Positions 1-11,420 of a stretch of 64,000 nt of DNA are shown piece by piece. Numbering within the stretch: the stretch's first letter is position 1; each line of letters starts with the position of its first letter. The notes beneath the pieces were generated by a model. The model did no database searches and was not told where the DNA came from. It saw only the letters and a program-made list of their open reading frames with translations. The position numbers and the translations under genes were made by a program. The stretch is taken from assembly GCA_036365145.1 (NCBI GenBank), contig JAEOAD010000018.1:8946001-9010000 (forward strand). Reading direction: 5' to 3'. The DNA comes from Orientallactaga sibirica (Eukaryota > Chordata > Mammalia > Rodentia > Dipodidae).

Positions 1-983
1 ATTATTATGGCAATTAAATGACTTGTAATGTCAAAAATGTTGATGAAACACTCAGAAACTCTGAAGGAATATATGAATGTCTTAAGTTAATATAGAGAAT
101 TATATATTCTTAACTTTCTTAAATGACTTTCTGCATTCTTTTTAGAGAAAATAGCAGTCAGAAAAGTAGGGTGCCCTGGTGATAGTCCTAATTTCACTAC
201 CAATTTCCTGTTTGTCTTAGTGTGGATCATTTTTCTTTCCTGTGCAGAGATGAACTTGGAAATGTAAGAGTATTTTCATTCTATGTTTTCTTTTCTGCAG
301 TTTTCCTAGGATTGGGGAGTTTTATTTTCCTTGAAGACTTTTATTCTTCCATATATTTGATGCAGTAATTATTATTTTTTTACTAAATATACAAATCAAT
401 AACAATAGCTACTGTGTAATGCTGATTACTAACATTTTCATAACCTGGAATTGTTTTCATTATTTAATCAACACTAACAAATGAAAGCATCAGGGCTCTG
501 AATTGGAAGATCTCTGTCCTGTATTATGAGATCTCACTCAGGCTCCTTAGGCTTATGGGCACAAGGCAACTCCATCTTATTTCCCACATCACTCTGAAGT
601 CACCCATGAGGTTGGTAAAATTGTGAAGAGAAGATGGGAACAAGGAGAATGTGGAGGGAATGAGGAGTTTATTTCAAAGAAGTTGCATTCTTTCCTTGTT
701 TTCTAAATCATAGCAGATAACAATTGATTAATTGACTACTGGTTTAAGACAAAGTCTGTTCCAGTCTATAGTATAGATTTTATGTAATGGAAAGGAAAAT
801 ATCCATGGAAGCTTACACAAAGATGTACTTCAAAAGCTATCCACAGGCTTGAACAGTTAATCCACTAAAGGGTGTTATCTGGGGAAACTTTTTACCAACA
901 CTAATGACAGTAGAGATGAACACATTCTATGGAAGCAGCATGTCCCTGAGGAGATGCTGGGAAAGAGTAGGAAGTATCATTAT
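1..983. other. Unique non-coding DNA, nothing recognised
   Basis: AT-rich sequence with stop codons in all frames. I see no recognisable repeat, exon or RNA gene in it. A very diverged old repeat cannot be excluded by eye. Confidence 0.5.
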
Positions 984-991
984 CATTATCC

Positions 992-1252
992 TTTTTTTTT
1001 TTTTTTGAGAGAGAGAGACACAGAGAGAGACAGAGAGAGAGGAGAGAGGAAGACAGATAGAGATGGGCACACCAGCAGCCTCTCAGCTGCTGTGAACAAT
1101 ATCCAGATGTTTGCACCCCCCTTGTGGTCAAGTGCAGCATTGTGCCCTTGCGTCACTTTGCATCTGGCTAAACATGGGACCTGGAGATTGGAACCAGCCT
1201 TCTTAGGCTTAGGCAGCAGGCACCTTAACCACTAAGCCATCTCTCCAGCCCT
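992..1252 (-). mobile_element. B2-superfamily tRNA-derived SINE, long subtype
   Basis: Read on the minus strand it starts with the 'gggctggagagatggcttag' head (Pol III A box) and continues through a body containing 'ccacaaggggg' and 'cagcagctgagag'. It ends in a CT-rich tail and a short A-run. The sequence 'cattatcctttt' stands on both sides (984-995 and 1253-1264) and reads as a target-site duplication. The small frames on both strands here are by-products of the purine-rich tail. Confidence 0.9.
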
Positions 1253-1990
1253 CATTATCCTTTTCTCTTTGTGTCTTTCCTGAATTGGGATCCCCTGTAC
1301 AACATCTCATGTATGCCTTGGTGGAAATCCATGCCCAACCAGAACCTTCATATGTAACCCCAACTGGAAACAGATTCTCTGCAGCTATAATTAAGCAAGA
1401 GTCAAGTGGAGGTCATATTAAATGAGATGGGTCTTAAATCCAATGAGAATGTCCTCTTAATAAACAACAAAGCACTCATAGAGAAAGATGGGTATGTGGC
1501 AACAGGCCCAGAAGCTAGAGTGGTATAACCACAAGCCAAGGAAAGCGAAGAGCCACCACAGCCTAGAGGCACAGTTGGGGTCCCTCACCCTTCCATTGTT
1601 TACTACTTCAAAGAGCCCATGTGCAAAGATGATCAGGACAAGAGGGCAGAAGTGAGGAAGCAAGCAAGGAATGGATTCTAGTGAAAGTAACACAGGGACA
1701 GGATCCTAAGGCAGAAAAATGTAGCTCAGGTGTTAGAGGAGCATAATAGGGAATTCCTGGTAGTGGTACTCATTGGGGACTGTTCATTTCATTGAGTTCT
1801 CAAAAGAACTTGGAAAGAATTCCATTTCAACTGACTAAAGTGGCAGTTGGTCAAGCCTATTAGAATGTGTAGTTCAGCTAGGAGATGTGGGTAATTATAT
1901 CTGGGAACAAATGATCTTACCAGGAATGGGATTAATAAGCAATTCTTCCTGGTGGTCTTCTGGAAAACACTGAGCTTTAAAAAATAGTTT
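1253..1990. other. Unique non-coding DNA
   Basis: No known repeat or gene recognised. A 78-codon minus frame at 1457-1693 shows no domain and is not supported as coding. Confidence 0.4.
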
Positions 1991-1995
1991 AATAG

Positions 1996-2179
1996 AGTGG
2001 AGAGATCATTCAGTCATTAAGGCATTAGTTTCTATTCTCCAGTACCCATGGAAAGATAGATGCAGAAAATGGGCCAGCATCTGGCATTGATTTGCAGGGC
2101 CTGGAGGCCCTGGTGTACCTATTCTTTCTGTCTGTCTCTCTTCTCTCCATCTCCCTCTCTCTCCTTACAAATAAATAAC
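1996..2179 (+). mobile_element. B2-superfamily SINE, diverged short subtype
   Basis: Head 'gtggagagatcattcagtca', body with 'ggcctggaggccctggtgta', CT-rich stretch, and AAATAAATA end. Similar 'tttaaaaa-tagt' strings lie on both sides (about 1977 and 2190) and are a plausible target duplication. Many substitutions make it one of the older copies. Confidence 0.8.
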
Positions 2180-2203
2180 AAAAGAACTAGTTTAAAAATA
2201 GTA

Positions 2204-2283
2204 TATTTATTTATGAGTGAGACACACATGAAGAGAGAAAGAGAGGAAAGAGAAGGGAAGTAGACAGAGAGACAATGAGATTA
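2204..2283 (-). mobile_element. SINE tail fragment (B2 superfamily)
   Basis: 'tatttatttatgag' followed by a GA-rich stretch has the look of the 3' end of a minus-strand B2-type SINE. The body is missing, so it is a truncated remnant. Confidence 0.5.
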
Positions 2284-2403
2284 TTGGGAATTGAAACATA
2301 TTGTGAGACATATTTTAGAACTCTTCCTGTAAGTGTAGATCACAAATGTAAAATGAGGTCAGTTGATGTTTGCTAAAAAAATTTTTTAAAAAGATGTACT
2401 TAG

Positions 2404-2526
2404 GAGATTTAATAACTGTAAGCTGTTTCAACTTGAGGGAGAGAGAGAGGGAGAGAGAATGATAAAAGATGGAGATTTAATAACTGTAAACTATTTCAAC
2501 TTGAGGGGGGAGAGAGAGAGATAAAA
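2404..2526. repeat. Two-copy tandem duplication, 68-bp period
   Basis: The block starting 'gagatttaataactgta' at 2404 recurs at 2472 with few changes. Both copies run through 'tttcaacttgaggg' into a (GA)n stretch. The first unit is 68 bp and the second about 55 bp. The GA run at the unit edge suggests slippage or unequal exchange. Confidence 0.8.
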
Positions 2527-2548
2527 TATATACTTAAAGAAAATTTTT

Positions 2549-2640
2549 GGTCTGGAGAGATGGCTGAGCTGTTAAAGTGGCTTGCTTGAAAATCCTGCTA
2601 GTACCCATGTAAAGCCAGATGCACAGTGGCACACATGCAC
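2549..2640 (+). mobile_element. B2-superfamily SINE, 3'-truncated
   Basis: 'ggtctggagagatggctgag' head and 'gtaaagccagatgcacagtg' body are clear. The copy breaks off at about 'cacatgcacc', without the CT-rich tail. Confidence 0.75.
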
Positions 2641-2694
2641 CTAAATATATTGCCCTGTTATAATTCTAAAAATTCTTTATATAAAATAACATTT

Positions 2695-3163
2695 AGCAAG
2701 ACCTGGGGAGATAAACCACTCCTCACATTCCATCCAAGGCATAGGTGAAACCACAGAGGAATTGGGGAGATGAGCAAAAGTGCTGCTTCCATGATGACAT
2801 TGAAAATCAGCACCAGGATTAAGGATACCTATGCTTAGGATACTCAACACATACCAAAGCAGAAATCCAGAGGTACCTAAAAGCTCATCACTGAAGTAGA
2901 CTTAAAACTCACCCACAAAGGCTCAGTGAATTTTATGGAAGAAGGGAGGAAAGATTGTAGGAGCCATAGGTTTGGACATCATATCCAGAGTCATTGCCTC
3001 CCCCAATTACTGACTGCTGCTCCCACACCAGATAACCCACAGCCCCATACCAGCAATTCCACTGAGGATGGCCTCTAGTGGAATGGGGGCAGTGACTAGG
3101 GAAAAGATGGTACCAACATATATTATCCATAGTTAGTATGTAATTAATAGAAATAAAATAAAA
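2695..3163 (+). mobile_element. L1 3' UTR fragment (5'-truncated insertion)
   Basis: The sequence has the same order of landmarks as L1 3' ends at 17880-18310 and 53400-53790: 'ctcatcactgaagtagactt', 'ggctcagtgaatttt', 'gaaagattgtaggagcca', then a 'ccactgaggatggcc' box and an AATAAAATAAAA end. No ORF2 is included. A 47-bp near-identical direct repeat flanks it at 2648-2694 and 3164-3210, consistent with an unusually long target-site duplication. Confidence 0.8.
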
Positions 3164-3210
3164 TATTGTCCTTTTATAATTCTAAAATATCTTTATATAA
3201 AATAACATTT

Positions 3211-5150
3211 CCAATATAATGTATAAGTCTGCCAAAATACTAATTGTAATTATTTATTAGAGTTTAGAATATTGGGTAGCTTTCACTTGTTATACTTTTA
3301 AAATCTGAAAAAAAGCACATTTTTCCCCAAGTAGATAGTAAAAGTAAATGGTATTTCTTTTTAAATTTATTTATCACAAATAATGCTAGTGAAACAAGCA
3401 GCAAACAAAAAACTAATAAATGAAAGGTACACTAAGACACATTTGTATAGGTTGTCTCTTCCTTTTAATTACAAAAATTATAAAATATTCAAGCAGCACA
3501 GAAGGATATAATATAAATAATGAAAGCTGTTCCTTGCCTCTGCCATCCTGTTCTGAAGGGAGAGTATTTTTTGATTGGCCATAGAGCATTTCCTTCTTCC
3601 TCCACAGCACCTGCAAACATTAATTATTTTTTAAAGATTGTTGCAATGAACATAGTTTTGAATATGTCTTTTATTTCATCTTAGCAATATATTGTGGATG
3701 CTTCTGTTTGCCAGGCTGCAGTGTGCCTTTTCCTACTTGGAGCCAATAAAGCAACAGTGATGTCTCTCCGCAGTCACTGATTCACCTACTGGTAACTAGC
3801 AGCTTCTTTTTTTCTTTTCTTCTCCAAATAGTGATGTGTAAATATTCTTATCTTTGAGCATATTTACAAACAGGCTTACTTAGACTATTTAGAGAATTTC
3901 TTGATGTAGAATTACTCCAGCATATAAAGTTTGAACTACAAAACAAAAGAATCTGATAAGGATACAGGCAAGCATCACGTGAAACCAATAAAATGAAATC
4001 CCCAAACTAGTTTTTTAGAAGAGAACAGAAATCATGTTTTTTTTTTTTCTTTGAAGCATTTATGGCCAAAGTGTCTAGGAACTGAATCATATCTGCAGAA
4101 TTTTAAAGTAGACAACCAGTTTTGTATACCACTCATATGGTTCTTTACCAAAATAGCCTTTTATATGGAAAGTGATTTTCTGATAAACTTCTTGTCTACT
4201 GTCTGGTGGAGTGTTAGGAGGAAAAAGACTTGAGGAAATTTTGCATCTTATCAACAAGTGATGACAAATGAAGTGGCCACAAACAGGATGAGCCTGCAGC
4301 GAGCGCTCCCTTTCCATAGATTGGACCCCACATTCGGTTTTCCACCTGTGGCATAGAGCTGTGTACCCAGGGGTAGTGCGTGGCCTTGATATAGTACCTT
4401 GTGAGCTCTTTTCTTCCTCCTTTCCAGGGTCTGTGTTAGGTGGAGTCTGTGTTTATGACTGATGCCCACTTAAAATGATAATTTCTACTATATGCTGAAG
4501 CACTTGGAAACAGTTGTTATACTACGATGTTTAAAAAAACACCGAGAAAATTAATAAACAACAAAAATGGTCCATTTCCCCTTTATACAAGTAGAATTGC
4601 CAAGAGTGACACATGACCATTTTTAATGCCACAAAACAGAAATAATGATTTTGTGCATTTTAAAAATGTATATTGAAACTAGAAAAAGCCTGCATTTTTG
4701 AAAATAAATGAACCACCCACTGGCAGATATTATCTGTCCTTAAGCTGCTCCTTATTTTGTCTTCCATCTAAGAACTGTGAACATGTTTCAGTTCTTTATG
4801 CTTAAAAGAGGTATTATGACATTATTTCAAGCATGTTAAAATCCATAGAAAAAGTAAAGGACAAATAAAAGTAGCTAATTGTGGTTTTGATTGTTATTGC
4901 TTTAAAAGTCAGAATGCACATCTTACCTTTGTAGTTTTTAATTTTTTTCAATAGTATACACAAAGAAATTTGCTCTTTTATGAAAAAGAATGGACAGTAT
5001 TAAAAATACCTGCTTAATTTAGCATACAATGGTATTGGCATCACACTAAAAACATTCAGATAAGAAAATATTGCAAGTATTAACAGTAGCTATCTGTATA
5101 ATGAAGTAAAGCCATTCTCTTTCTTCATAGATTATTAAAAGCTTTGCTAT
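3211..5150. other. AT-rich unique DNA
   Basis: About 1.9 kb without a repeat I can name. Short frames (for example 4051-4233 plus, 4251-4469 minus) show no domain, signal peptide or codon pattern that would support coding. Very old L1 or DNA-transposon remnants are possible. Confidence 0.4.
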
Positions 5151-6440
5151 TTTATTTTTTTCTTTTTTAATTTATTATTTATTTCATTAGTTATACTCAT
5201 AATGTGAATACATTCATGTTGGTGCCTTCAATAGCCTCCTCCCTGTCCTCCCCTCTCCAAAGGGACTCTCCTCACTATTTACTGATTTTTTTAAATAAAT
5301 AGATTATACTCTTAGACAACTTTATCCTGGCCACAAACCTGCTGAGGGTCTTCTTTGGTGGGGTGATTGGCACTCATTATGGGGCTCAGAGGCCTCAGTC
5401 AGTGTCTGGGAGGAGGGGAAACAGTGCCTCAAGCTATTCCCACCCACTATGAGGCTTTTACAATATTTCCACTCCTCTTCTGCTGTGTTCCCTGAACTTG
5501 GTGGGCAAGATAGAAACCTGATTAAGTGATGCTTTCTCTGTATATTCTGGATTGTTTTTGGTGAAGTTTGACCACAGTGTCTGTCTCCATCTCCCTGGAG
5601 CTGGTTTTCAGGCTAGCTATGAAAGCAGTATTCATGTCACTGCTTTCTCTGTAGTGACTTCTGGGCCCTGGGCAGATGAGGTGGAGGTACCCAATCTCAT
5701 GATAGTCAGCTCTCTATTCTTGATGCATTGATGTATCTTTGTCCTCCCCAGTATTCTCCACCATCTCTAAAATAGAACAGATTCTCCAACCACAAGTGAG
5801 AGCAGTTTTATTGATATGTACATCTACATCTCTTAGTTAAAGAGCAGTGGATGTTCTTGGTTTCCTGTTCTAGAGAATTTGGCTTGGGTCCAAGAACTAG
5901 GTATGAGTTCTCCTGAGTGGGGGGTCATATCCAATCCATGAGCATTTGGTTACCTAAATTGGCTGTGGTCCCACTATTGCAGAAGTGTATACTTCTTGCT
6001 CAGCTGGTTGATTTTGTAACAGGCAGAATTTCCTGCTTATTCAGTAGATTGGCAACTGTTATTCTCTAGCAGTTCTTGGAGCACTTTCCAGCACTATGAG
6101 GCCTAGCTGGAAGGGAATTGGATTCCCTCTCTCTCTCTATATATATATTTAAATGTGTTCTTTATTTTTATTTATTTATTTGAGAGTGACAGAGAGAGAA
6201 AGAGGCAGAGAGAGAGAATGGGTGCACCAGGGCTTCCAGCTGTTGTAAACGAACTCCATATGCATGTGCCACCTTGTGCATCTGGCTTACGTGGGTACTG
6301 GGGAATCATGCCTTGAACTGGGGTCCACAGGCTTCACAGGCAAGCATCTAACTGCTAAGCCACCTCTCCAGCCCTGGATTCCCTCTTTACTCCAGCATGG
6401 TCACTTTATGTCCTGTAGTTGCAAGCCTTGCTGCTTTTAA
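5150..6440 (-). mobile_element. L1 3' UTR, minus strand, with a nested SINE
   Basis: On the plus strand it begins with a T-rich stretch (the reversed tail) and 'ttagttatactcataatgtg', then 'ctcctccctgtcctcccctc'. The same pattern occurs in the minus-strand L1 3' ends at 7436 and 11594. Later text ('gtcccactattgcagaag', 'cagctggttgattttgtaa') parallels 8120-8240. No ORF2 is visible, so this is a truncated copy or an unusually long 3' UTR. Confidence 0.7.
6132..6375 (-). mobile_element. B2-superfamily SINE, short subtype
   Basis: Complete copy: T-rich AAATAAATA end, GA-rich stretch, body with 'gcatctggcttacgtggg', and head 'agccacctctccagccc' reading on the minus strand. 'ggattccctct' flanks both ends (about 6120 and 6376) and is the target duplication. 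It is inserted in an L1 3' UTR. Confidence 0.92.
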
Positions 6441-6816
6441 TTATTATCAACAATTTAAAGATCTAGATTTATAGGGTATATTTAATAATAATATTATGAT
6501 CACTTATTATAAGCCAGTCTTACAGTTAAATGGTGAATGAAGCATGGTGTATTATTTTAAGAGTTCTTCCTTTCCTTGATTATGCAAATAGGAAATTATA
6601 AGAATGATAATTTCTCCAATACATGAATATGGGAAGTCTGGTCCAACTTCCAATGTCTTTTTAAAATTCTTCTTTTTTTCATTTCTTTCTTTTTCTTTGG
6701 TGTTTCATTGTGGAGTATTTTTAATTTTCTTTCTTGGGTTTATGCCTAGGTATTTTATATTTTGAAGCTATTTGAATGGGACTTTTCCTCCGATTTCTTT
6801 CTCAGCTAGTTCGTTC

Positions 6817-6982
6817 TTTTTTTTTCTTTTTTTTTTTTTTCAAGGTAGGGTTTCATTAAAGCCAGGCTGACCTGGAATTCACTATGTAGTCTCAGGGTGG
6901 ACTTGAACTCGAGGTGATCCTCCTACCTCTGCCTCCCAAGTGTTGGAATTAAAGGTGTGCACCAGCACCACCATGCCTGGCT
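6817..6982 (-). mobile_element. B1 SINE (7SL-derived)
   Basis: The minus-strand read gives the B1 order: 'ccaggcatggtggtg', 'ttccaacacttgggaggca', 'gaggtaggaggatcacc', then 'gaccctacctt' and an A-run. Length is about 150 bp plus tail. It is nested in the L1 ORF2 remnant. Confidence 0.93.
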
Positions 6983-6986
6983 GATT

Positions 6987-6991
<5 letters not shown>

Positions 6992-7018
<27 letters not shown>
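6992..7018. repeat. (AT)n microsatellite
   Basis: An uninterrupted run of alternating A and T follows the B1 head and precedes the next SINE's tail. It probably expanded from a SINE tail or target-site junction. Confidence 0.9.
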
Positions 7019-7020
<2 letters not shown>

Positions 7021-7023
<3 letters not shown>

Positions 7024-7070
7024 GTTTATTCTTATTTATTTGAGACTGACAGACATACAGAGAGAGAAAG

Positions 7071-7101
<31 letters not shown>

Positions 7102-7258
7102 AAGTGTGCAACAGGGCCTCAAGCCACTGCAAACAAACTCCAGATGCATGTGCCACCTTGTGCATCTGGCTTATGTGGGTACTGGGGAATTGAGCCTTGA
7201 ACTGGGGTCTTTAGGCTTCATAGGCAAGCGCTTAACCACTAAGCTATCTCTCCAGCCC
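7021..7258 (-). mobile_element. B2-superfamily SINE, short subtype, long (GA)n
   Basis: Tail 'tttgtttattcttatttatt', a GA tract with a pure (GA)n run at 7074-7100, then body 'cagatgcatgtgccacct' and head ending 'ctatctctccagccc' on the minus strand. 'attcattct' borders both this and the preceding B1, which suggests consecutive insertions at one L1 site. Confidence 0.9.
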
Positions 7259-7435
7259 TAATTCATTCTTAATATATGAAAAAGCTACTGATTTTGTATC
7301 TTGCTACTCTGTTGAAGGTTTTCTGGTGGAGTCTTTAGGATCTTGTAAAGTAGGATATTGCTATCTGCAAATAGGGATAAGTAGATTTCTTTCTGATTTG
7401 TATCCCTTTTATTATTTTGTTCTAAGACATTGAAA

Positions 7436-8488
7436 ATTATTATTTTTTTAAATTATTATTTTTTATTGACATCTTCTATACTTACATACAAAAAACACAT
7501 GATATTTCCCTCCCCCCCCATTCCACTTTAGAACTCCAATCTCCATCATATCCCCTTCCTCTCTCCATTAGTTTCTCCTTTAATTTGATGTCATCATCTT
7601 TTTCTTCTATTTTGAGGGTCTTGTGAAGGTATTGCTAGGCACTGCAAGGTCATGGATATCGTGGCCAATTTCTGTCTGGGCAGTTGCATTGTAAGAAATC
7701 ATACCCTTCCTTTGGCTCTTCCATTCTATCTGCCCCCTCTTCCGCAATGTGAGCCTTGGAGGGTGTGACAGAGGTGTTTCAATGCTGGGCACTCCTCCAT
7801 CTCTTCTTCTTAGCACTATGTTGCCTTTTGGGTCATCCCAGTGGTCATCACCATCTGAAAAGAGAAGCTTCTCTAACCAGAAGTGAGAGTAGCATTAATA
7901 TGTGAATATGAATATGAACATTAAGTGTAGTGCTTTCAGGGCAGCTTGGCGGGATTAATATATACATTTAGTCAGACAAGAGCAGGCTTTATACCCCTAA
8001 GGCTCATGACCTCCCCTGCCTAGACTTTTCTTAGGTTTTTCAGTACCAGGTATGTATTCCCTCCCATAGAGAGGGCCTTCAGTCCAATTATGGAGCAGTT
8101 GGTTACCCCAAGAGTAGACATGCCACTATTGCACCTGTTTAGTCATTGGGCCTGTATGGCCAAACTGTTTCACTGCTGATGACTTCTGTCTCCCATACAG
8201 CTGCATGTAGTGCAGCTTTTCCCAGCTTTCTGTTGGCTGGTCTACAGGGAGAAGGTTTTCTGCTCAGCATCAGCTTGCTTTCTCAGTGACCTTGCCTCTC
8301 AGGCAAGAGATGTCTTCAGCAATAGGGTCTTACTATCTGTTTCTCAAGGGAAACCAAGGGCTTTGGCAACAGCCTTTATTGTTTTGGAGGCTACAGAGAC
8401 CTCCTTGGTCAACAACTCAATGGAAGGTATCCCATCCCAGGCACTGAAAATTTTCTAGTAACAGTCTACAGTTTCTAGATGTGCCATT
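7436..8488 (-). mobile_element. 5'-truncated L1 inserted in an older L1
   Basis: The identical 12-bp 'aagacattgaaa' at 7424-7435 and 8489-8500 marks a target duplication. The host L1 ORF2 text is continuous across it. The insert begins (plus strand) with a T-rich reversed tail and contains only 3' UTR-type L1 sequence, about 1.05 kb long. No intact frame remains. Target duplication, A-tail and 5' truncation together are typical of L1 target-primed insertion. Confidence 0.85.
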
Positions 8489-8762
8489 AAGACATTGAAA
8501 TTTATTTTGAATAAGAGTAGAAAGAGTGTGTTCTCATTCCAGATTTTAGAAGAAATGGGCTTAATTTTTTTCCATTGAGTATACTGTTGGTCTTTATTAG
8601 ACTGAGGTATGTCCACTGTATTTTTACTTTTGTTTCAGGACTTTTGTCATGAATAGATAATGAACTTTGTGGCAAGTCTTTTCTCTATCTCTTGAGATGA
8701 TCAGGCAATTTTTGTTCTTAGGTCTGTGTATGTGCTGAATTATACTTATTATTTTGTATTTT

Positions 8763-8965
8763 TTAAAAAAATATTTATTTATTTATTTATTTATTTGAGA
8801 GAGAGAAAGAGGCAGAGAAAGAGAGAGAGAATGGGCATGCCAGGGCCTCCAGCCTCTGCAAACAAACTCCAGATGCATGCACCCCCTTGTGGATCCTGGA
8901 GAATCGAACTGGGATCCTTTGGCTTTGCAGGCAAATGCCTTAACTGCTAAGCCATCTCTACAGCT
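8763..8965 (-). mobile_element. B2-superfamily SINE, short subtype
   Basis: A repeated TTTA tail, GA-rich stretch, 'aaactccagatgcatgcacc' body, and head ending 'gccatctctacagct' on the minus strand. Flanking 'tattttgt...attttttaaa' on both sides is the target duplication. It is nested in the L1 ORF2 remnant. Confidence 0.92.
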
Positions 8966-9603
8966 ATTTTGTGTATTTTTTAAACAAACTTTGTTTCCTG
9001 GAGGTAAATAAATTTTCATGGTGTATGATCATTTTAATATGTTCTTGAACTCAATGTGCCAGAATTTTGTTTCTATGTTCATGAATGAAAATGGTCTTAG
9101 TTTTGTCCTTATCACTTTTGCTGTTGTTGTGGAATGAGTTTGGTAGAATTCTCTTTCTAACTTATAAAAGCTTTGTCAACATAGATGTTTATTCTTTTTC
9201 AAATGTTTGGTTGACTTTGTCAGTGAATTTGTCTGGTTCTATACTTTCCTTGTCAGAAGACTTTACTACTACTTTTAGTATTGTTGATTGTTATAAATCT
9301 ATTTAAATTGTTTTCATATTCTTGATTTAATTTTGGCAGGTTATATGTGTCTACAAATTCGTCTATTTTTTAAATCAATTTGTGCCTTCTGCATTTTTTT
9401 GTTTGATAATCTACCTTTTAAATCTTACTTGTCAAAGAACCTACTTTTTGATTACATCTATGTGTTGCTCTTTTAGTTTCCATTTAATCAAGTTTTGCTT
9501 GATACTTATTAATTTTTATCATGAGATGCTTTGGACTTGGATTGTTCTTCTTTTCTAGGACCTTGAGTTGCACCATTAGGTTGTTGATTTGAAAGATTTA
9601 CAA

Positions 9604-9757
9604 TTTTTTTTTTTCAGTTTTTCAAGGTAGGGTCTCATTTTAGTTCAGGCTGACCTGGAACTCACTGTGTAGACTCAGGGTGGCCTTGAACTCACTGTGA
9701 TCCTCCTACCTCACCCTCTGAGTGCTGGGATTAAAGGCATGTGCCACCAAGCCCAGC
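9604..9757 (-). mobile_element. B1 SINE (7SL-derived)
   Basis: 'aaggtagggtctcatttta' through 'gtgctgggattaaaggcatg' is an antisense B1 with its T-run at the left. 'atttacaattt' (left) and 'aatttacagttt' (right) form the target duplication. It is nested in the L1 remnant. Confidence 0.93.
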
Positions 9758-9935
9758 AATTTACAGTTTTTTATACAAGCACTCATAGCTGTGGACTTTT
9801 ACTCACAATTGGCTTAGCTGTATCCCAAAATTCTGGTAAGTTGTGGTTTTGTTTTCATTTGTTTTTCATTTTCTACTTAATTTCTTCAATGACCGCTGGT
9901 CATTTAACAGTGTGTTGCTCAGTCTTCCTATATCT

Positions 9936-10110
9936 TTAAATATTTTATTTATTCATTTGAGAGAAAGGGAGGGTGGGAGAGAATGGGCATGCCATGGCCT
10001 CTAGCAACCTTGTGCCTCTGGCTTACAAGGGTCCTGGAGAATTGAAGCCAGGGATCCTTTAGCTTTCAAGGCAAATGTGCGTTAACTAAAGCCATCTCTT
10101 CAGCTTCAGT
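9936..10110 (-). mobile_element. B2-superfamily SINE, internally shortened
   Basis: Tail 'attttatttattcatttgag', body joined directly to 'aaccttgtgcctctggctta', and head 'gccatctcttcagct' on the minus strand. About 30 bp of the usual body (the 'aactccagatgcatg' part) is missing, indicating an internal deletion. Confidence 0.85.
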
Positions 10111-11420
10111 TCTTCCAGTATTTTCGTATCTTCAGTTGATTTTTCTTGCTATTGAGCTTCAGTAGATTTTTCCTGCTATTAAGTTTTTATATATTTTTCT
10201 TGCTAATGGGTTTCAGATTTATTGCACTATGGACTGATAAGATACATTAAATCATTTTGATCCCTTTGTATTTGGTAAGACATACTTATAGCTTTGAATA
10301 TATTCTTGTTTTTAGTGAAGAAACCAGGGTTGCTGAAAAGAAAGTGCATTGCATTTCTGTTGGATGGAATATTTTGTATACACCTGTTAACTCCATTTGA
10401 TCTATAGTGCAGTATAAATTTGAGATTATTTTGTTAATTTTTCATTTAGATGACCTATCTAAAAATGAGAATTGGACCTTGAAATCACTATAATATAATA
10501 TCAGGACCTATGAGACCTTTTATGTCCATTAGTGTTTGTTTTATGAAATTGGGAGCTTGACATTTGGTATATATATATTTAAAATTATTATGATTTCTTG
10601 CCAAATTATTCCATTTGTTGGATGTAATGGCTGTCTTCATCTCTTCTAATTTTGTTTGAAGACTACTTTATCAACTAACTGTCAGCATAGCCACACCAGC
10701 CTGTTTGTTTTTTTCCACTTGCTCGATAGATTGTTTTTCATCCTTTACCTCTCATAGTATGAGTATCTTCACCAGTGAGGTGTGTTCTCTAGAAACAGCA
10801 AAGTTGCACATAGTTTTTAATCTAGCCAATCTGGATCTCTTTTTTAGTAGTCTTTTTATTATTTATTAATTAATTAAGTGTTTTCAGTTTTGTCCATCCT
10901 GACTAGTGTAAGATGGAATCTTACAGTTATTTTTATTTGCATTTCCGTCATGACCAGGGATGTTAAGCACTTATTTAAATGAGTATTGGCCATTTTTATT
11001 TCCTTCTTTGTGAATTCTCTATTCTGTTTTCTGTCTAATTTTTTTGAGTAGATTGTTTAATTTTTTATTGCTTAGTGTTTTGAGTTCTTTGTAGATTCTA
11101 GATTTTAGGCCTTTGTTGGAGGTATAAGCTGGTAAAGATTTTCTTCCGTTCTATGGGTTGCCTTTTGGATATATTTATGGTTTGCTTGTTTGTACAAAAG
11201 CTTTTTAGTTTCATGAGATCCCACTGATTGAGTGCTTGTTTTATTTCGTGAGCATCTACGGTCCTATTCAGGAAGACTTTCCATACTCCTGTATCTTGGA
11301 GAGTTCTTCCTATTTTCCCCCCAATCATTTTAGAGTTTCAGGTCTTATATTAAGGTCCTTACTCCATTTGTAGTTGATTTTTCTGCATGGTAAAATTCAT
11401 GGGTCTAGTTTCATTTTTCC

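Larger units (their letters stand above)
6660..10840 (-). mobile_element. L1 ORF2 remnant, minus strand, broken by five insertions
   Basis: Once the insertions are removed, the plus-strand text follows an antisense L1 ORF2. RT-proximal sequence lies at 6660-7435 and 8500-9300 ('tatgatcattttaatatgtt', 'tctatgttcatgaatg'), the linker at 9770-9930 and 10110-10450, and the endonuclease end at 10450-10840. All frames are broken by stops and indels, so it is dead. The enzyme would have been the L1 endonuclease/reverse transcriptase, which primes on nicked target DNA. Its nested insertions are listed separately. Confidence 0.75.
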
